Shown here: in pieces, positions 9,303 through 18,251 of the stretch
How the letters are laid out: the number at the start of each line of letters is the position of its first letter
Position numbering within the stretch: the first letter of the stretch is position 1
NCBI GenBank assembly: GCA_022783665.1
Contig: JALFZJ010000064.1
Location: 1-36,720 of the forward strand
DNA from: Arcanobacterium sp.
Lineage (GTDB): Bacteria > Actinomycetota > Actinomycetes > Actinomycetales > Actinomycetaceae
DNA: 36,720 nt
Direction: 5' to 3'
The notes under the pieces: model-generated
Databases searched by the model: none
The model's input: the letters and a program-made list of their open reading frames with translations, nothing else
Told to the model about the DNA's origin: nothing
Program-made: the position numbers and the translations under genes

Positions 9303-10106
9303 ATGCGTCTTGCAGCGATTATTGCCGCGGCCGGTTCTGGTACGCGCCTGGGCGCCGACAAGCCGAAGGCGCTCGTGGAGCTTGCAGGTGAGCCGCTCGT
9401 GATCCACGCGATCCGCTCGATGCTCGAAGCGGATGTACACGATATCGTGGTTACCATACCTGGCGAGGCAGAAGCTGAGTTTATGTGGGTGCTCGATAAG
9501 GCAGATCTCTCTAGCGATATGCGTGGAGGATCAGCGGGTGAACCCGGCAGCCAGATTGTGCTTACGCCGGGCGGTGCCACTCGCCAAGCCTCTGTGCTCC
9601 GTGGGCTCGACGCAGTGCGTGAGCATTTTCCTGATACAACACATGTGCTCGTGCATGATGCCGCGCGTGCTCTCACCCCTTCGGCCATGATCCGCAGAGT
9701 GTATGGGATGCTTGCGGTGGGCGCACCAGCGGTGGTGCCGGCATTGCCAGTGGTAGATACTCTCAAAGAGGTACGCCCTGATCCTGATGCGCTCGCGGCT
9801 GCTGAGCTGACGCACTCCGAGCTTGTACCTCCCTATACTCAAGCCGTCGAACGTACCGTTGATCGCAGCGTTCTCCGCGCGGTGCAGACGCCGCAGGGTT
9901 TTGCTATCGATGTGCTCGCTGATGCTCATGCCAGCACCCATACACTCAGCGAAGATGAACAAGCCGCCGCGCCAGACGACGCCGCGCTCGTAGAACTTGC
10001 AGGAGTTGTGGTGCAGACAGTGCCTGGTGATCAGCGCGCTTTGAAAGTGACGACTCCTTTCGATCTTGCTGTTGCCGAGATGCTCGCATCGCAGAAAGGG
10101 GAGTAG
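9303..10106 (+). CDS. ispD: 2-C-methyl-D-erythritol 4-phosphate cytidylyltransferase
   Basis: The enzyme transfers CMP from CTP to methylerythritol phosphate in the non-mevalonate isoprenoid pathway. The 267-residue product shows the nucleotide-binding N-terminus IIAAAGSGTRLGADKPKALVELAG, the VLVHDAARALT motif, the PALPVVDTLKEV region, AVQTPQGF and the C-terminal KVTTPFDLAVAE. The sequence is GADKPKAL where many homologues have PKQYL, as in other Actinobacteria. It begins 9 nt after carD stops and overlaps ispF by one base. Confidence 0.95.
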   Translation: MRLAAIIAAAGSGTRLGADKPKALVELAGEPLVIHAIRSMLEADVHDIVVTIPGEAEAEFMWVLDKADLSSDMRGGSAGEPGSQIVLTPGGATRQASVLRGLDAVREHFPDTTHVLVHDAARALTPSAMIRRVYGMLAVGAPAVVPALPVVDTLKEVRPDPDALAAAELTHSELVPPYTQAVERTVDRSVLRAVQTPQGFAIDVLADAHASTHTLSEDEQAAAPDDAALVELAGVVVQTVPGDQRALKVTTPFDLAVAEMLASQKGE

Positions 10107-10699
10107 TGGTGGATGTTTTCGAGGGTTTGCGGGTGGCCACTGCAGTTGATGTGCATCGGTTTGAACGTCGCCCTGACTTCGAGCAGTCCCGAGATAATTC
10201 TGAAGCGCCAGAGCTCTTACAACTATCAGAATCGCGAACAGGCTTAGGCGTGTCGGCAGCACAGCAGCGCAGTTTACGGCTCGCGTGCCTAGAATGGCCA
10301 GGCGAGGTAGCGCTTGAAGGGCATTCGGATGGAGACGCCGCCGCCCACGCCCTATGCGATGCTCTACTGATTGCCTCTAGCGTAGGAGAGATGGGAAGCA
10401 TCTTCGGCACTGATCGCCCAGAATTTGCAGGTGCGAGTGGTGAAGAGTTTCTTCGCGAGACTCTGCGGCTCGTGCACGAAGCTGGATTCGGCGTGGTAAA
10501 TGCCAGCGTGCAGATTATTGCCCAACGCCCGCGTTTTGCTCCGCGCAAAACAGAAGCTGAGCAGCGCCTGAGTGAAATTATAGCGGCACCCGTATCAGTA
10601 TCAGCTACAACTACCGATCATCTCGGATTCATCGGTGCTGGTGAAGGAATCGCAGCACTTGCAACTGCCCTCCTCGCCCGCAGAGCACACGCTGCCTAA
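10106..10699 (+). CDS. ispF: 2-C-methyl-D-erythritol 2,4-cyclodiphosphate synthase
   Basis: IspF cyclises CDP-methylerythritol 2-phosphate in the MEP pathway. Metal and substrate motifs are present: TAVDVHRFE (Asp and His ligands), GHSDGDAAAHALCDAL (His ligands), and the C-terminal ATTTDHLGFIGAGEGIAA. At 197 residues it is longer than the usual ~160 because of a roughly 30-residue, Ser/Glu-rich insertion (about residues 22-55) between DVHRF and the ACLEWPGE strand. The FPDTDP segment of other IspF proteins reads FGTDRPEF here. Start GTG 10106 overlaps the ispD TAG; the adjacent GTG at 10109 is equally possible. Confidence 0.92.
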   Translation: MVDVFEGLRVATAVDVHRFERRPDFEQSRDNSEAPELLQLSESRTGLGVSAAQQRSLRLACLEWPGEVALEGHSDGDAAAHALCDALLIASSVGEMGSIFGTDRPEFAGASGEEFLRETLRLVHEAGFGVVNASVQIIAQRPRFAPRKTEAEQRLSEIIAAPVSVSATTTDHLGFIGAGEGIAALATALLARRAHAA

Positions 10700-10715
10700 G
10701 CGGAGAAAGATAATA

Positions 10716-11675
10716 ATGAGCGTACTCACCCGCCATTCGGCTCTCAGCCATAGTATTCTGCGCGAACACCGGATCGACGCTGAACGTATGCTTCGCCTCA
10801 CAGGTGTAGATCGCCTCAGCCAGCTTGTGCCAAGCGACTTCTCGCTCAATGTGATATTAGCTGAGCTTCCCAAAGTGCTGGCATGGATGCGCGGCAGCGG
10901 TGAGCCGCTGCCGCGCCCAGTAGCTGCCGCAATACAGGCCGAAATGCGCACTGGCGTAGTAGAACGTAAACGCCTATGGGTGGCTGAAGTTCAGGCAGAT
11001 GCCGTGCCGGCAATTCAAGGGTTCTTTGGTGAGGATCCAACCGGCGATCCCCTGGTGCACGTGATTAGCGATTCACCGGGCGAGCAAAGCGAAAGCGGAG
11101 AACTGCTCGTCGTGGTGGCCATCAACCATGCGCACTGGTGCCAAGCTTGGGCGAATGGCACACCGAATCAGCAAGCATTCGTCAAAGAAGCCATGCGTGG
11201 GGTGGATTCCTCTGTGATCTCCAACCGTGCATACCATGCGCTCAAGAAACTCGGTGCAGAAATCATCCCCTCCACATGGGCGTATCGCGGGCTTCGCAAC
11301 CCGAAGTTTTGGGCATACGTGATCGTCTTTATCTACTCCTGCCTTCGCGCACTCCCAGTGGTGTTTGTGAAGAACTTCGAAGGAAGCGTATTCGTGCTGT
11401 GGGCCATGGATGTGCTCACAGCCATCCCATACACGTGGGGTTTAATCTCATTCGTTGCGGGCCGAACCCGAAGAATACGCTACCTCGGCCTTGCAGTTGC
11501 GCTGATTACGTTCGTCTCACCGTATGTGTATTTCTGGACGCACGGGCGAGGCTATCCTGCAGGAGTGAACGTTGTTGTGGCATGTATGATTCTTGGCGCG
11601 CTCGGCTGGGAAGCATTCAACTATATGCGAGATCGCGCCATTCGATCCAGCTTGTGCCGATCACCGCGCGCGTGA
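10716..11675 (+). CDS. Membrane protein of unknown function
   Basis: The 319-residue product has a hydrophilic N-terminal half (1-~195) and about four hydrophobic segments in the C-terminal half (about 205-305). No known signature is visible; the soluble part contains NHAHWCQAWANGTPNQQAF. It starts 16 nt after ispF, with GGAG upstream of ATG 10716, so it is probably co-transcribed with carD-ispD-ispF. Its 3' end overlaps the convergent lipid synthase gene by 15 bp. Function cannot be inferred beyond membrane location. Confidence 0.75.
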   Translation: MSVLTRHSALSHSILREHRIDAERMLRLTGVDRLSQLVPSDFSLNVILAELPKVLAWMRGSGEPLPRPVAAAIQAEMRTGVVERKRLWVAEVQADAVPAIQGFFGEDPTGDPLVHVISDSPGEQSESGELLVVVAINHAHWCQAWANGTPNQQAFVKEAMRGVDSSVISNRAYHALKKLGAEIIPSTWAYRGLRNPKFWAYVIVFIYSCLRALPVVFVKNFEGSVFVLWAMDVLTAIPYTWGLISFVAGRTRRIRYLGLAVALITFVSPYVYFWTHGRGYPAGVNVVVACMILGALGWEAFNYMRDRAIRSSLCRSPRA

Positions 11676-12410
11676 GTGCCTCGAACTGATCGTCCGCAAC
11701 GCACCCGTGAGAAGGAACCACACGCCCGTCACCCAAAATACGACCATCACGCTCAGGGGCTGGCGAGGATACACGGCCACAAGCACGATCACGCATGCGC
11801 TCCACACCAACACGGACGCGATGTTTACAATACGGAAACGAGCAACCCTAAACGGGTGAGTCCAATAACTCGGCACAATCGTAAGCACTACGAAAATCGC
11901 AGTTGTAGCGATATTGATCGCTGCGCCCGTCTGCAATACATACAAGATCACCGCCACGATATTCCATGCGGCAGGGAAGCCGTAGAAATAAAAATCGGTA
12001 GATTTCCAGTGCTCATTGGCGTAGCACAGGGTAGACGACGTGAGCACCAGTACGATCAGAAGCCCCGCCAAAGGTTTAGGGCCAAGATCGAGATTCGTGT
12101 ACATAAACATTGCAGGAATGAACGTCCAGGTGAGGTAGTCGATAATAATATCGAGAATGCCGCCATCAAACCATGGCAGTGCCTCCTTCACGCCCACCTT
12201 GCGTGCCAATGAGCCATCCACGCCGTCTACAAGCATCGCCACCACGAGCCACAACCACATCATCGTAATATTGTGTTCGATAAGCGAAAGCGTTGCTAAG
12301 ATGGCAAAGGCAAGACCCGTCATCGTGAAAATGTGTACACCCCAGGCCGCTATGCGGCGCTTCAGCGGGGCAAGTTGGGCCGGCGTATGCGAAGAAACAT
12401 TTTGAGTCAC
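11661..12410 (-). CDS. CDP-alcohol phosphatidyltransferase, phosphatidylcholine synthase-like
   Basis: The 249-residue protein has about six to eight membrane segments. The CDP-alcohol phosphotransferase motif reads DGVDGSLARKVGVKEALPWFDGGILDIIID in residues ~62-92 (shown in pieces: DGVDGSLAR, FDGGILD, IIIDYLTW). The FDG...D...DYLTW...IPA arrangement resembles bacterial phosphatidylcholine synthase, which condenses CDP-diacylglycerol directly with choline. The substrate is an inference; another CDP-alcohol is possible. GTG 12410 is preceded by a TAGGTT box at the leaderless spacing. It is downstream of, and co-directional with, the UMF1-type transporter (79-bp gap). Confidence 0.8.
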   Translation of the reverse strand: MTQNVSSHTPAQLAPLKRRIAAWGVHIFTMTGLAFAILATLSLIEHNITMMWLWLVVAMLVDGVDGSLARKVGVKEALPWFDGGILDIIIDYLTWTFIPAMFMYTNLDLGPKPLAGLLIVLVLTSSTLCYANEHWKSTDFYFYGFPAAWNIVAVILYVLQTGAAINIATTAIFVVLTIVPSYWTHPFRVARFRIVNIASVLVWSACVIVLVAVYPRQPLSVMVVFWVTGVWFLLTGALRTISSRHSRAR

Positions 12411-12416
12411 GATTCC

Positions 12417-12422
12417 AACCTA
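12417..12422 (-). promoter_or_regulatory. -10 box giving a leaderless lipid synthase mRNA
   Basis: On the minus strand TAGGTT is followed by 6 nt and then GTG 12410. No Shine-Dalgarno sequence is present. See the finding on leaderless genes. Confidence 0.55.
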
Positions 12423-12489
12423 ACAGGCGATGTACAAAACCCCGTACGCCGAAAGTCTTACTAACGTAAACCCCATCTATCAGGGCATA

Positions 12490-13950
12490 TTAGAGTGGTT
12501 CGCCGGCGATCACGCGAGGCCGAGCCTTCACCGGCAAAAATGCCACAAGCCCAAGTGCCAGAACCACCACGATCCCAAGAATCCCAAAATAGGCTGCGCT
12601 CTGCCGATCAATACCGGCAGCGTTCGCACCGATCAAAATTGCTGTGGAATACATAAACGGTGCAAGAAACGAAACCGCCCTGCCCGTTGTAGCGTAAAGC
12701 CCGAAAAGCTCGCCTTCCTCGCCAGGAGGCGCAATCCGAGCAAGAAAGGTGCGCGAGGCAGACTGCGTAGGCCCCACGAAAATACACAAACCAAGCCCAA
12801 ATACCCAATACACAAGCTTTGGATCAAGCCCGCCAACGCCGTCATGAAGCACGAACACTGCCGCGCCAAACACAACCATCGCCACAAGCGAAATAATGAT
12901 CACTTTGCGTGAACCCAAGCGATCATCCCAGAAACCAAACGCTATCGTGGCGACACCAGCCACCACATTCGCAGCCACCCCGAAAATGATCACCTCGCCG
13001 GCGTCAAACCCGAAGGCAGTAGAGGCAAGCACAGCGCCAAAGCTAAACACGCCCGCAAGGCCATCGCGATAGATCGCAGACGAAATCAGGAACCAGACGA
13101 TCGAACGATCCGTGTGCCACAAACGCCCAATCGAGCGAAACAACTCCCCGTAACTCGACAGCAATCCGATCTTCTGCGTGCCTGCGCGGCGCTCGCGATT
13201 CTTTGCCGAAAACAATAGCGGAAGTGCGAATCCCAAAATCCACACTGCCGCAAGTAGCATCGAGACGCGCACATTCAACCCGTTATCGGCAGTGACGCCG
13301 AACCAGCCCACTTCAGGGCTAATCAAACCAACGTACAACACCAGTAGAAGCACAATCCCACCGATATATCCCAGCCCCCAGCCAAAGCCTGAAACCTTGC
13401 CCAGATCACGCGGGGAAGCAATATCTGAAAGCATCGCGTTGTACACCACTTGGCCGACCTCGTAGGCGATATTGCCCAGTGCAAGAAGCAGCAAACCCAG
13501 CCACAGGCGTGAATGGCCAGAGGAGTCTAGAGGCGTAACGAAATACAGGCCGGCTGTAGCGAAAAACGTAATCACCGTGGTTGCAGTGAGCACCGTAGAG
13601 ATCTTGCCTGAGCGATCCACCGCCTGGCCAATAGCGGGAGCCGCAATCGCGATCAACACACCCGCAGCCGCAAGCGCATAACCCAAGGCGGTATTCGCGC
13701 GCTGGCCAAACAAATCCGCGTTCGTAAGATACACCGTGAACACAAAGGTAGTGATCACCGCGCTGAATGACGACAGCGCGAAATCCCACATGCCCCACGC
13801 CCACACCTTACGATTGAAAATCCGCCGAGAAGGTAGAGGTGTGCTCGCCGGATCAGCCGGTGGCACCTCGCCTGCCTGGATAGCGGCAAGCTGGGCTTTG
13901 GCAATATCAGATGCGGCCCGGCCCGAAGGCCGAGAGGAATGTTCGCTCAT
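12490..13950 (-). CDS. MFS transporter of the UMF1/Atg22-like family
   Basis: The 486-residue integral membrane protein has about twelve hydrophobic segments and a ~40-residue hydrophilic N-terminus. WAWGMWDFALSSFSAVI, the start of the first transmembrane segment, and SGFGWGLGYIGGIVLLL match the UMF1 (Atg22-like) major facilitator group, which includes amino-acid exporters of the yeast vacuole; bacterial substrates are mostly unknown. ATG 13950 has no Shine-Dalgarno but a TACCGT box 7 nt upstream; GTG 13959 is an in-frame alternative. Transcribed divergently from cysS across only ~75 bp. Confidence 0.85.
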   Translation of the reverse strand: MSEHSSRPSGRAASDIAKAQLAAIQAGEVPPADPASTPLPSRRIFNRKVWAWGMWDFALSSFSAVITTFVFTVYLTNADLFGQRANTALGYALAAAGVLIAIAAPAIGQAVDRSGKISTVLTATTVITFFATAGLYFVTPLDSSGHSRLWLGLLLLALGNIAYEVGQVVYNAMLSDIASPRDLGKVSGFGWGLGYIGGIVLLLVLYVGLISPEVGWFGVTADNGLNVRVSMLLAAVWILGFALPLLFSAKNRERRAGTQKIGLLSSYGELFRSIGRLWHTDRSIVWFLISSAIYRDGLAGVFSFGAVLASTAFGFDAGEVIIFGVAANVVAGVATIAFGFWDDRLGSRKVIIISLVAMVVFGAAVFVLHDGVGGLDPKLVYWVFGLGLCIFVGPTQSASRTFLARIAPPGEEGELFGLYATTGRAVSFLAPFMYSTAILIGANAAGIDRQSAAYFGILGIVVVLALGLVAFLPVKARPRVIAGEPL

Positions 13951-13957
13951 AGTATTC

Positions 13958-13963
13958 ACGGTA
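13958..13963 (-). promoter_or_regulatory. -10 box giving a leaderless UMF1 transporter mRNA
   Basis: Minus strand TACCGT, then 7 nt, then ATG 13950. Confidence 0.4.
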
Positions 13964-14012
13964 CTGGAATCTCGGCTTGCGTGGGGATAGGCCGCTGATT
14001 TGCGGCGTCGGG

Positions 14013-14018
14013 TATCCT
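14013..14018 (+). promoter_or_regulatory. -10 box giving a leaderless cysS mRNA
   Basis: TATCCT, then 6 nt (AGACAC), then GTG 14025. No Shine-Dalgarno sequence precedes the start. Confidence 0.6.
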
Positions 14019-14024
14019 AGACAC

Positions 14025-15566
14025 GTGAGCTTACATATCTACGATTCCGCCAAGCGGAGCCTCGAAGAATTCCATCCGATCACGCCAGGTAAGGTAGGCG
14101 TGTATCTGTGCGGTGCCACCGTGCAAGGCTCGCCGCATATCGGTCATATTCGATCTGCTCTCGCTTTTGATGTACTCGTACGCTGGCTCCAACGCTCGGG
14201 CTATGAGGTGACGATGGTGCGAAACGTCACCGATATAGACGACAAAATCCTCGTAAAATCGGCCGAAGCAGGCAAACCCTGGTGGGCATGGGCCTACACT
14301 TACGAAAACGAATTTGCTGCCGCTTACCGTGCTCTGGGCGTACTCCCGCCCACGTATGAGCCGAGGGCTACCGGCCACGTACCTGAAATGATTGAGCTCA
14401 TTCAAGAAATCATGGATCGTGGCCACGCATACGTAGGCATCGAAGGGAACGTGTATTTCGACGTCAACTCCCTCCCAGACTATGGCTCACTCACACATCA
14501 GGCGATCGCAGATCTTTCCGTGGACGAATCCGAAGCCGAACCAGATAAGCGCTCCCCGCATGATTTCGCACTGTGGAAGGCCTCGAAACCAGGCGAACCT
14601 GCAAGCGCATCATGGCAGACGCCGTGGGGTAGGGGCCGCCCGGGCTGGCACCTTGAATGCTCAGCTATGAGCGGCAAATATCTCGGTGCTGAATTTGATA
14701 TCCACGGCGGCGGGATAGATCTTCGCTTCCCCCACCATGAGAATGAGCAGGCACAGTCTCATGCCGCCGGGCGTGGTTTCGCGCGCTATTGGATGCACAA
14801 TGCGTGGGTGACGATCGAGGGTGAAAAAATGAGCAAATCGCTCGGGAACTCCCTCACCGTGAGCAACATTCTGCGCGAATACCCAGCCGTGCTCATACGC
14901 TTGGCTCTTGGCACTGTGCACTATCGCTCCACCGTGGCGTATTCACCGAGCACGTTAAAGGAGGCGGGTGCCGTATGGGAGCGGCTCGCTGGGTTTGTTG
15001 AGCGTTCGGTAGACGCCGTAGGTGAGGTGCCTGCAGAGGATGTAGCCGCTGTGAGGGCGCACCTCGATTCGAGCGCTGGTGGCGCCGCGAATGCGGATGC
15101 TTCCTCGCGCACTGTAGGTACGCAAGAGGATTATTCGGGCGTGGATTCTATCGCCGCGGGTCGAGAAGCAGTAGCGTTCCCGCAAGAATTCGTAGATGCT
15201 ATGGACGACGATCTCAACGTATCAGCCGCACTCGCGGTGATCCATCAGCACGTAACAGCCGGAAACAATGCGCTCGCAGTGCATGACGATCTTGAAATCC
15301 GTAGCGAACAGTTGCTTGTGCGAGCAATGCTCGATGTGCTCGGGCTTGATCCGCTTGCGGCTCCGTGGCGTACCGCGGGTGGCGGTGGAAGTGATTCTCT
15401 GCGCGAGGCATTGGATTCGCTAGTGGGTAGTGTGCTTGAACAGCGAGCCCAGGCTCGCGCCGCAAAGGACTGGTCTACCGCTGATGCTCTGCGTGACTCC
15501 CTTGCTGAAGCAGGTATCGTGGTGGAGGATTCGGCAGACGGCGCTCACTGGAAGCTCGCCGATTAG
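14025..15566 (+). CDS. cysS: Cysteine--tRNA ligase
   Basis: A 513-residue class I aminoacyl-tRNA synthetase that charges tRNA-Cys. The HIGH motif ([10 protein letters not shown], 36-45), zinc ligand region (Cys29; [15 protein letters not shown]) and KMSKS (about 267) are all present, along with [12 protein letters not shown] ~40-residue loop rich in Ala/Ser/Gly (about 345-385) interrupts the C-terminal helical domain. GTG 14025 gives the family N-terminus [11 protein letters not shown]; the upstream extension to 13977 crosses the promoter. Together with rlmB, 28 bp downstream, this continues the carD-ispD-ispF-cysS-rlmB order known from other Actinobacteria. Confidence 0.96.
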   Translation: MSLHIYDSAKRSLEEFHPITPGKVGVYLCGATVQGSPHIGHIRSALAFDVLVRWLQRSGYEVTMVRNVTDIDDKILVKSAEAGKPWWAWAYTYENEFAAAYRALGVLPPTYEPRATGHVPEMIELIQEIMDRGHAYVGIEGNVYFDVNSLPDYGSLTHQAIADLSVDESEAEPDKRSPHDFALWKASKPGEPASASWQTPWGRGRPGWHLECSAMSGKYLGAEFDIHGGGIDLRFPHHENEQAQSHAAGRGFARYWMHNAWVTIEGEKMSKSLGNSLTVSNILREYPAVLIRLALGTVHYRSTVAYSPSTLKEAGAVWERLAGFVERSVDAVGEVPAEDVAAVRAHLDSSAGGAANADASSRTVGTQEDYSGVDSIAAGREAVAFPQEFVDAMDDDLNVSAALAVIHQHVTAGNNALAVHDDLEIRSEQLLVRAMLDVLGLDPLAAPWRTAGGGGSDSLREALDSLVGSVLEQRAQARAAKDWSTADALRDSLAEAGIVVEDSADGAHWKLAD

Positions 15567-15594
15567 GCGTTACGACGCGTGGGATGGAGATACT

Positions 15595-16581
15595 ATGGCA
15601 GGCAATTCGCACTTTGGGCGCCCAGGCGCAGTGCGCAAGGGGAAAAAGGCCACAAAGGTAGGCAGCGGTGGGCAGCGCCGGGCACGCCTAGAAGGAAAAG
15701 GCCCCACCCCGAAAGCAGAAGATCGCACATACCATCCGGCATACAAACGCAAGAAAGAGGCCGAGGCGCGCGCTGCTGCCGAAGCTGCCCGCGCAGCAAG
15801 TTCGAGGCTGCGCAGAGTATTGCAGCTTCCTGAGAGCCATGAACTGATCGCCGGGCGCAATCCGGTGTATGAAGCAGTGAATTCAGGGGTGCCGTATGCG
15901 CGCGTATTTATGGTGGCATCACTGGCTAATGATGATCGTGTATCAGCGGTAGCCGCTGCCGCGGCACAATCAGGTGCGCCGGTGGTGGAGGTGACTCGCC
16001 ACGAGCTTGATCGGATGACGGACGGCGCATCCCATCAAGGTATTGCAGTGGAGGTGCCCCCATACGAATATGCCAACATCGAGGATCTTGTGGATGCCGC
16101 TCGTGATCACACCACCCCAGGATTGATTGTGGCACTCGATTCCGTTACTGATCCGCACAATCTTGGTGCCGTGCTGCGCTCTGGGGCTGCTTTTGGCGCA
16201 GACGGCGTGCTCATTCCTGAACGCCGAAGCGCGTCGATGAATGTGACGGCTTGGAAGGTGAGTGCGGGAGCCGCCGCGCGTATTCCGGTAGCTCGAGAAA
16301 CGAATCTTGTGCGTTCACTTGAGGATCTTAAATCGCAAGGATACTTCGTGGTAGGTCTTGCTGGTGAAGACGGCGCAGTGCCGATTTCTGAGCTTGAACT
16401 CTTCGACACTCCGCTCGTGATTGTGACGGGTTCTGAGGGCAAAGGGCTTTCGCGTTTGGTGCGACAGACCTGCGATGTGATTGCGCAGATTCCGATTGCT
16501 GGTGCAGTGGAATCGCTGAATGCGTCTGTGGCTACTGGGATTGCTCTCTATCAGGTGGCCGAGCTGCGCCGGCGTTCCTAA
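15595..16581 (+). CDS. rlmB: 23S rRNA 2'-O-methyltransferase (RlmB, TrmH/SpoU family)
   Basis: RlmB methylates the ribose of G2251 in 23S rRNA. This 328-residue protein has a basic, Gly/Lys/Arg-rich N-terminal extension (1-~75, RNA-binding in homologues), the substrate domain (IAGRNPVYEAV...) and the knotted SPOUT domain with motif 1 ALDSVTDPHNLGAVLRSGAAFG, motif 2 LVIVTGSEGKGLSRL and motif 3 PIAGAVESLNASVATGIALY. ATG 15595 has GGAG 6 nt upstream; the longer frame overlaps cysS out of frame and is not used. Probably co-transcribed with cysS. Confidence 0.95.
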   Translation: MAGNSHFGRPGAVRKGKKATKVGSGGQRRARLEGKGPTPKAEDRTYHPAYKRKKEAEARAAAEAARAASSRLRRVLQLPESHELIAGRNPVYEAVNSGVPYARVFMVASLANDDRVSAVAAAAAQSGAPVVEVTRHELDRMTDGASHQGIAVEVPPYEYANIEDLVDAARDHTTPGLIVALDSVTDPHNLGAVLRSGAAFGADGVLIPERRSASMNVTAWKVSAGAAARIPVARETNLVRSLEDLKSQGYFVVGLAGEDGAVPISELELFDTPLVIVTGSEGKGLSRLVRQTCDVIAQIPIAGAVESLNASVATGIALYQVAELRRRS

Positions 16582-16677
16582 GCGTTGTACTGTGCCCTAT
16601 ATCCGCCACGACGTACGGGCGTAGGCTAAGCTGGGATCAGTACACGTACGGTACCCCAAGCGTAGAAAGGCAGTGCT

Positions 16678-18018
16678 ATGGTTTCTTGGCGTCCCATCCG
16701 AGGCAAGATCACAATTCTCGACGCTGAATTTACTACGCTCGATGATATTGAGGCATTTTTCGCTGCGCAGCGCGTGCTTGGCCGTGGGCAGTTTACTGAC
16801 GACGACGTTTACGAGTTTGAGATAGCTGTTGGTGGAAGACGCCGCAGGGTCGCCTCCGTAGACGACGACGGCAAAGTATTTCGTGGAATCGCCGTCACCG
16901 ATCTGCTCGATAAGCTCAGCACAGGCCTACGTAAAGTGGAAGTGGAACTTGCGGGCGCTGTGCGGCACGGCCCGATAGATTTAGGCGCAGTAGAGGTTGG
17001 GGATGATGATCTCGATGCCCTCACTGAGCCGGAGCCGGAGGTTGAGAGCAGCGCTAATGATGCTGCAGATGAGCCCTATGATGTGGCAGGCGATGCATTG
17101 CCAGAGTTGGAGTCAGGCGCGATGGTGCTCATCTCGGATATTGCGCTTTCTGAGGTGCCATTGCTGGCGAAGTCGGAACGCAAAACGCTCGGAGTGCTTC
17201 GCCTTGAAAGTTCGCGGGTAATCGTAGCGAATGAGAGTTTCGATCTGCACCGCAAGGTGTTCCCGCGCCCGAGCTACTCGATTGTGCTTACGCTCGATGC
17301 TGATACTCATTCCAAGCCTGTGATGATCGTTCGCAGAGACGATATGCGTCTCACGTGGGATTGGTCTAGTGCAGGAGAACCGTTCGCATGGATCGCCGAT
17401 GCTGGTGCCTCTACGCCGGATACGGATACTCCAGACGATGGCGATGATTCTAACGCCGAAGTATCGGCCGCAGAGTTTGTAGATAGTGAGCTAGGTGCGG
17501 GCGGGGTGGCGCGCCTCGCTGTGGCAGATCTTATCGATGTACGCTTCGCTGATCTGCGCGATGCTCTGCTCGCAGATGCGGCTCAAGGCCCGCGAAAAGT
17601 ACTTGAGCTTTTCGGCTTGCCGCCAGAGGTAGCGGATGTGCTCGAAGGTAAGCGCGCTGTAGAGGATATTCCAGGCGCACAAATCGTTGAGCCCAAACGC
17701 GCAGCGAGCACATTCGAAGAAAGCCTCGCCTGGGAGATTGCGGGAGAAGGCGTTGTGGAGCCAGATATGGCAAAAGCCTATCGCGAAGTATATTTGAAGC
17801 GGCCTTGGTTAACCTCTGTTGTGGCGGCAGGGCAGGCAGCTATCGGTGGCGGCGTCTTCATGGCCGGCCTACGCCCACGGCCAGGCAACACCCGCTCGAA
17901 ACTCGCAATCGCTGTGGGGGCTGTTCTGGTTGTGAATGCGCTTTCGCGAATCGGCGTCAGCGAATATGTGCAACGTGCGCTTGAGCGTAATACGAACTCT
18001 GGTGGCGTATCAGAGTGA
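16678..18018 (+). CDS. Acidic protein of unknown function
   Basis: The 446-residue product is strongly acidic. Its N-terminal ~110 residues look like a compact alpha/beta domain (FTTLDDIEAFFAAQ, YEFEIAVGGRRRRVASVD). Two Asp/Glu-rich linkers follow (~112-140 and ~243-262) around a middle beta-rich region, then a helical region. Near the C-terminus two hydrophobic segments (about 388-402 and 409-424) suggest a membrane hairpin. AAAGG precedes ATG 16678. I recognise no family. It lies alone between rlmB and the ASCH gene. Confidence 0.75.
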   Translation: MVSWRPIRGKITILDAEFTTLDDIEAFFAAQRVLGRGQFTDDDVYEFEIAVGGRRRRVASVDDDGKVFRGIAVTDLLDKLSTGLRKVEVELAGAVRHGPIDLGAVEVGDDDLDALTEPEPEVESSANDAADEPYDVAGDALPELESGAMVLISDIALSEVPLLAKSERKTLGVLRLESSRVIVANESFDLHRKVFPRPSYSIVLTLDADTHSKPVMIVRRDDMRLTWDWSSAGEPFAWIADAGASTPDTDTPDDGDDSNAEVSAAEFVDSELGAGGVARLAVADLIDVRFADLRDALLADAAQGPRKVLELFGLPPEVADVLEGKRAVEDIPGAQIVEPKRAASTFEESLAWEIAGEGVVEPDMAKAYREVYLKRPWLTSVVAAGQAAIGGGVFMAGLRPRPGNTRSKLAIAVGAVLVVNALSRIGVSEYVQRALERNTNSGGVSE

Positions 18019-18251
18019 AGCACTGTGTTGGAGGCAAGCATGGCGCTTTTGCTTGTGAAATCTCGCGTTATTGAAGTGAAACATAGCTGATGCTGCACGG
18101 ACTCGTGCTCATAGGTAGCGAGGCGCCGGCAAGGTGGCGTGCAAGCTAACAAATTGAATACGTGCACAAGCTAGCGAGCGCAGCAAGGGCGCAAGCGGTA
18201 TATGACGAGCCGTATATGAGAAGTAGAGTATCCACAAGGCGGAGTAGAGAG

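Noticed and set aside
8744..9766. 340-codon minus-strand frame across carD and ispD
   Set aside because: It is Ser/Ala/Arg-rich antisense of two well-supported genes, with no start signal.
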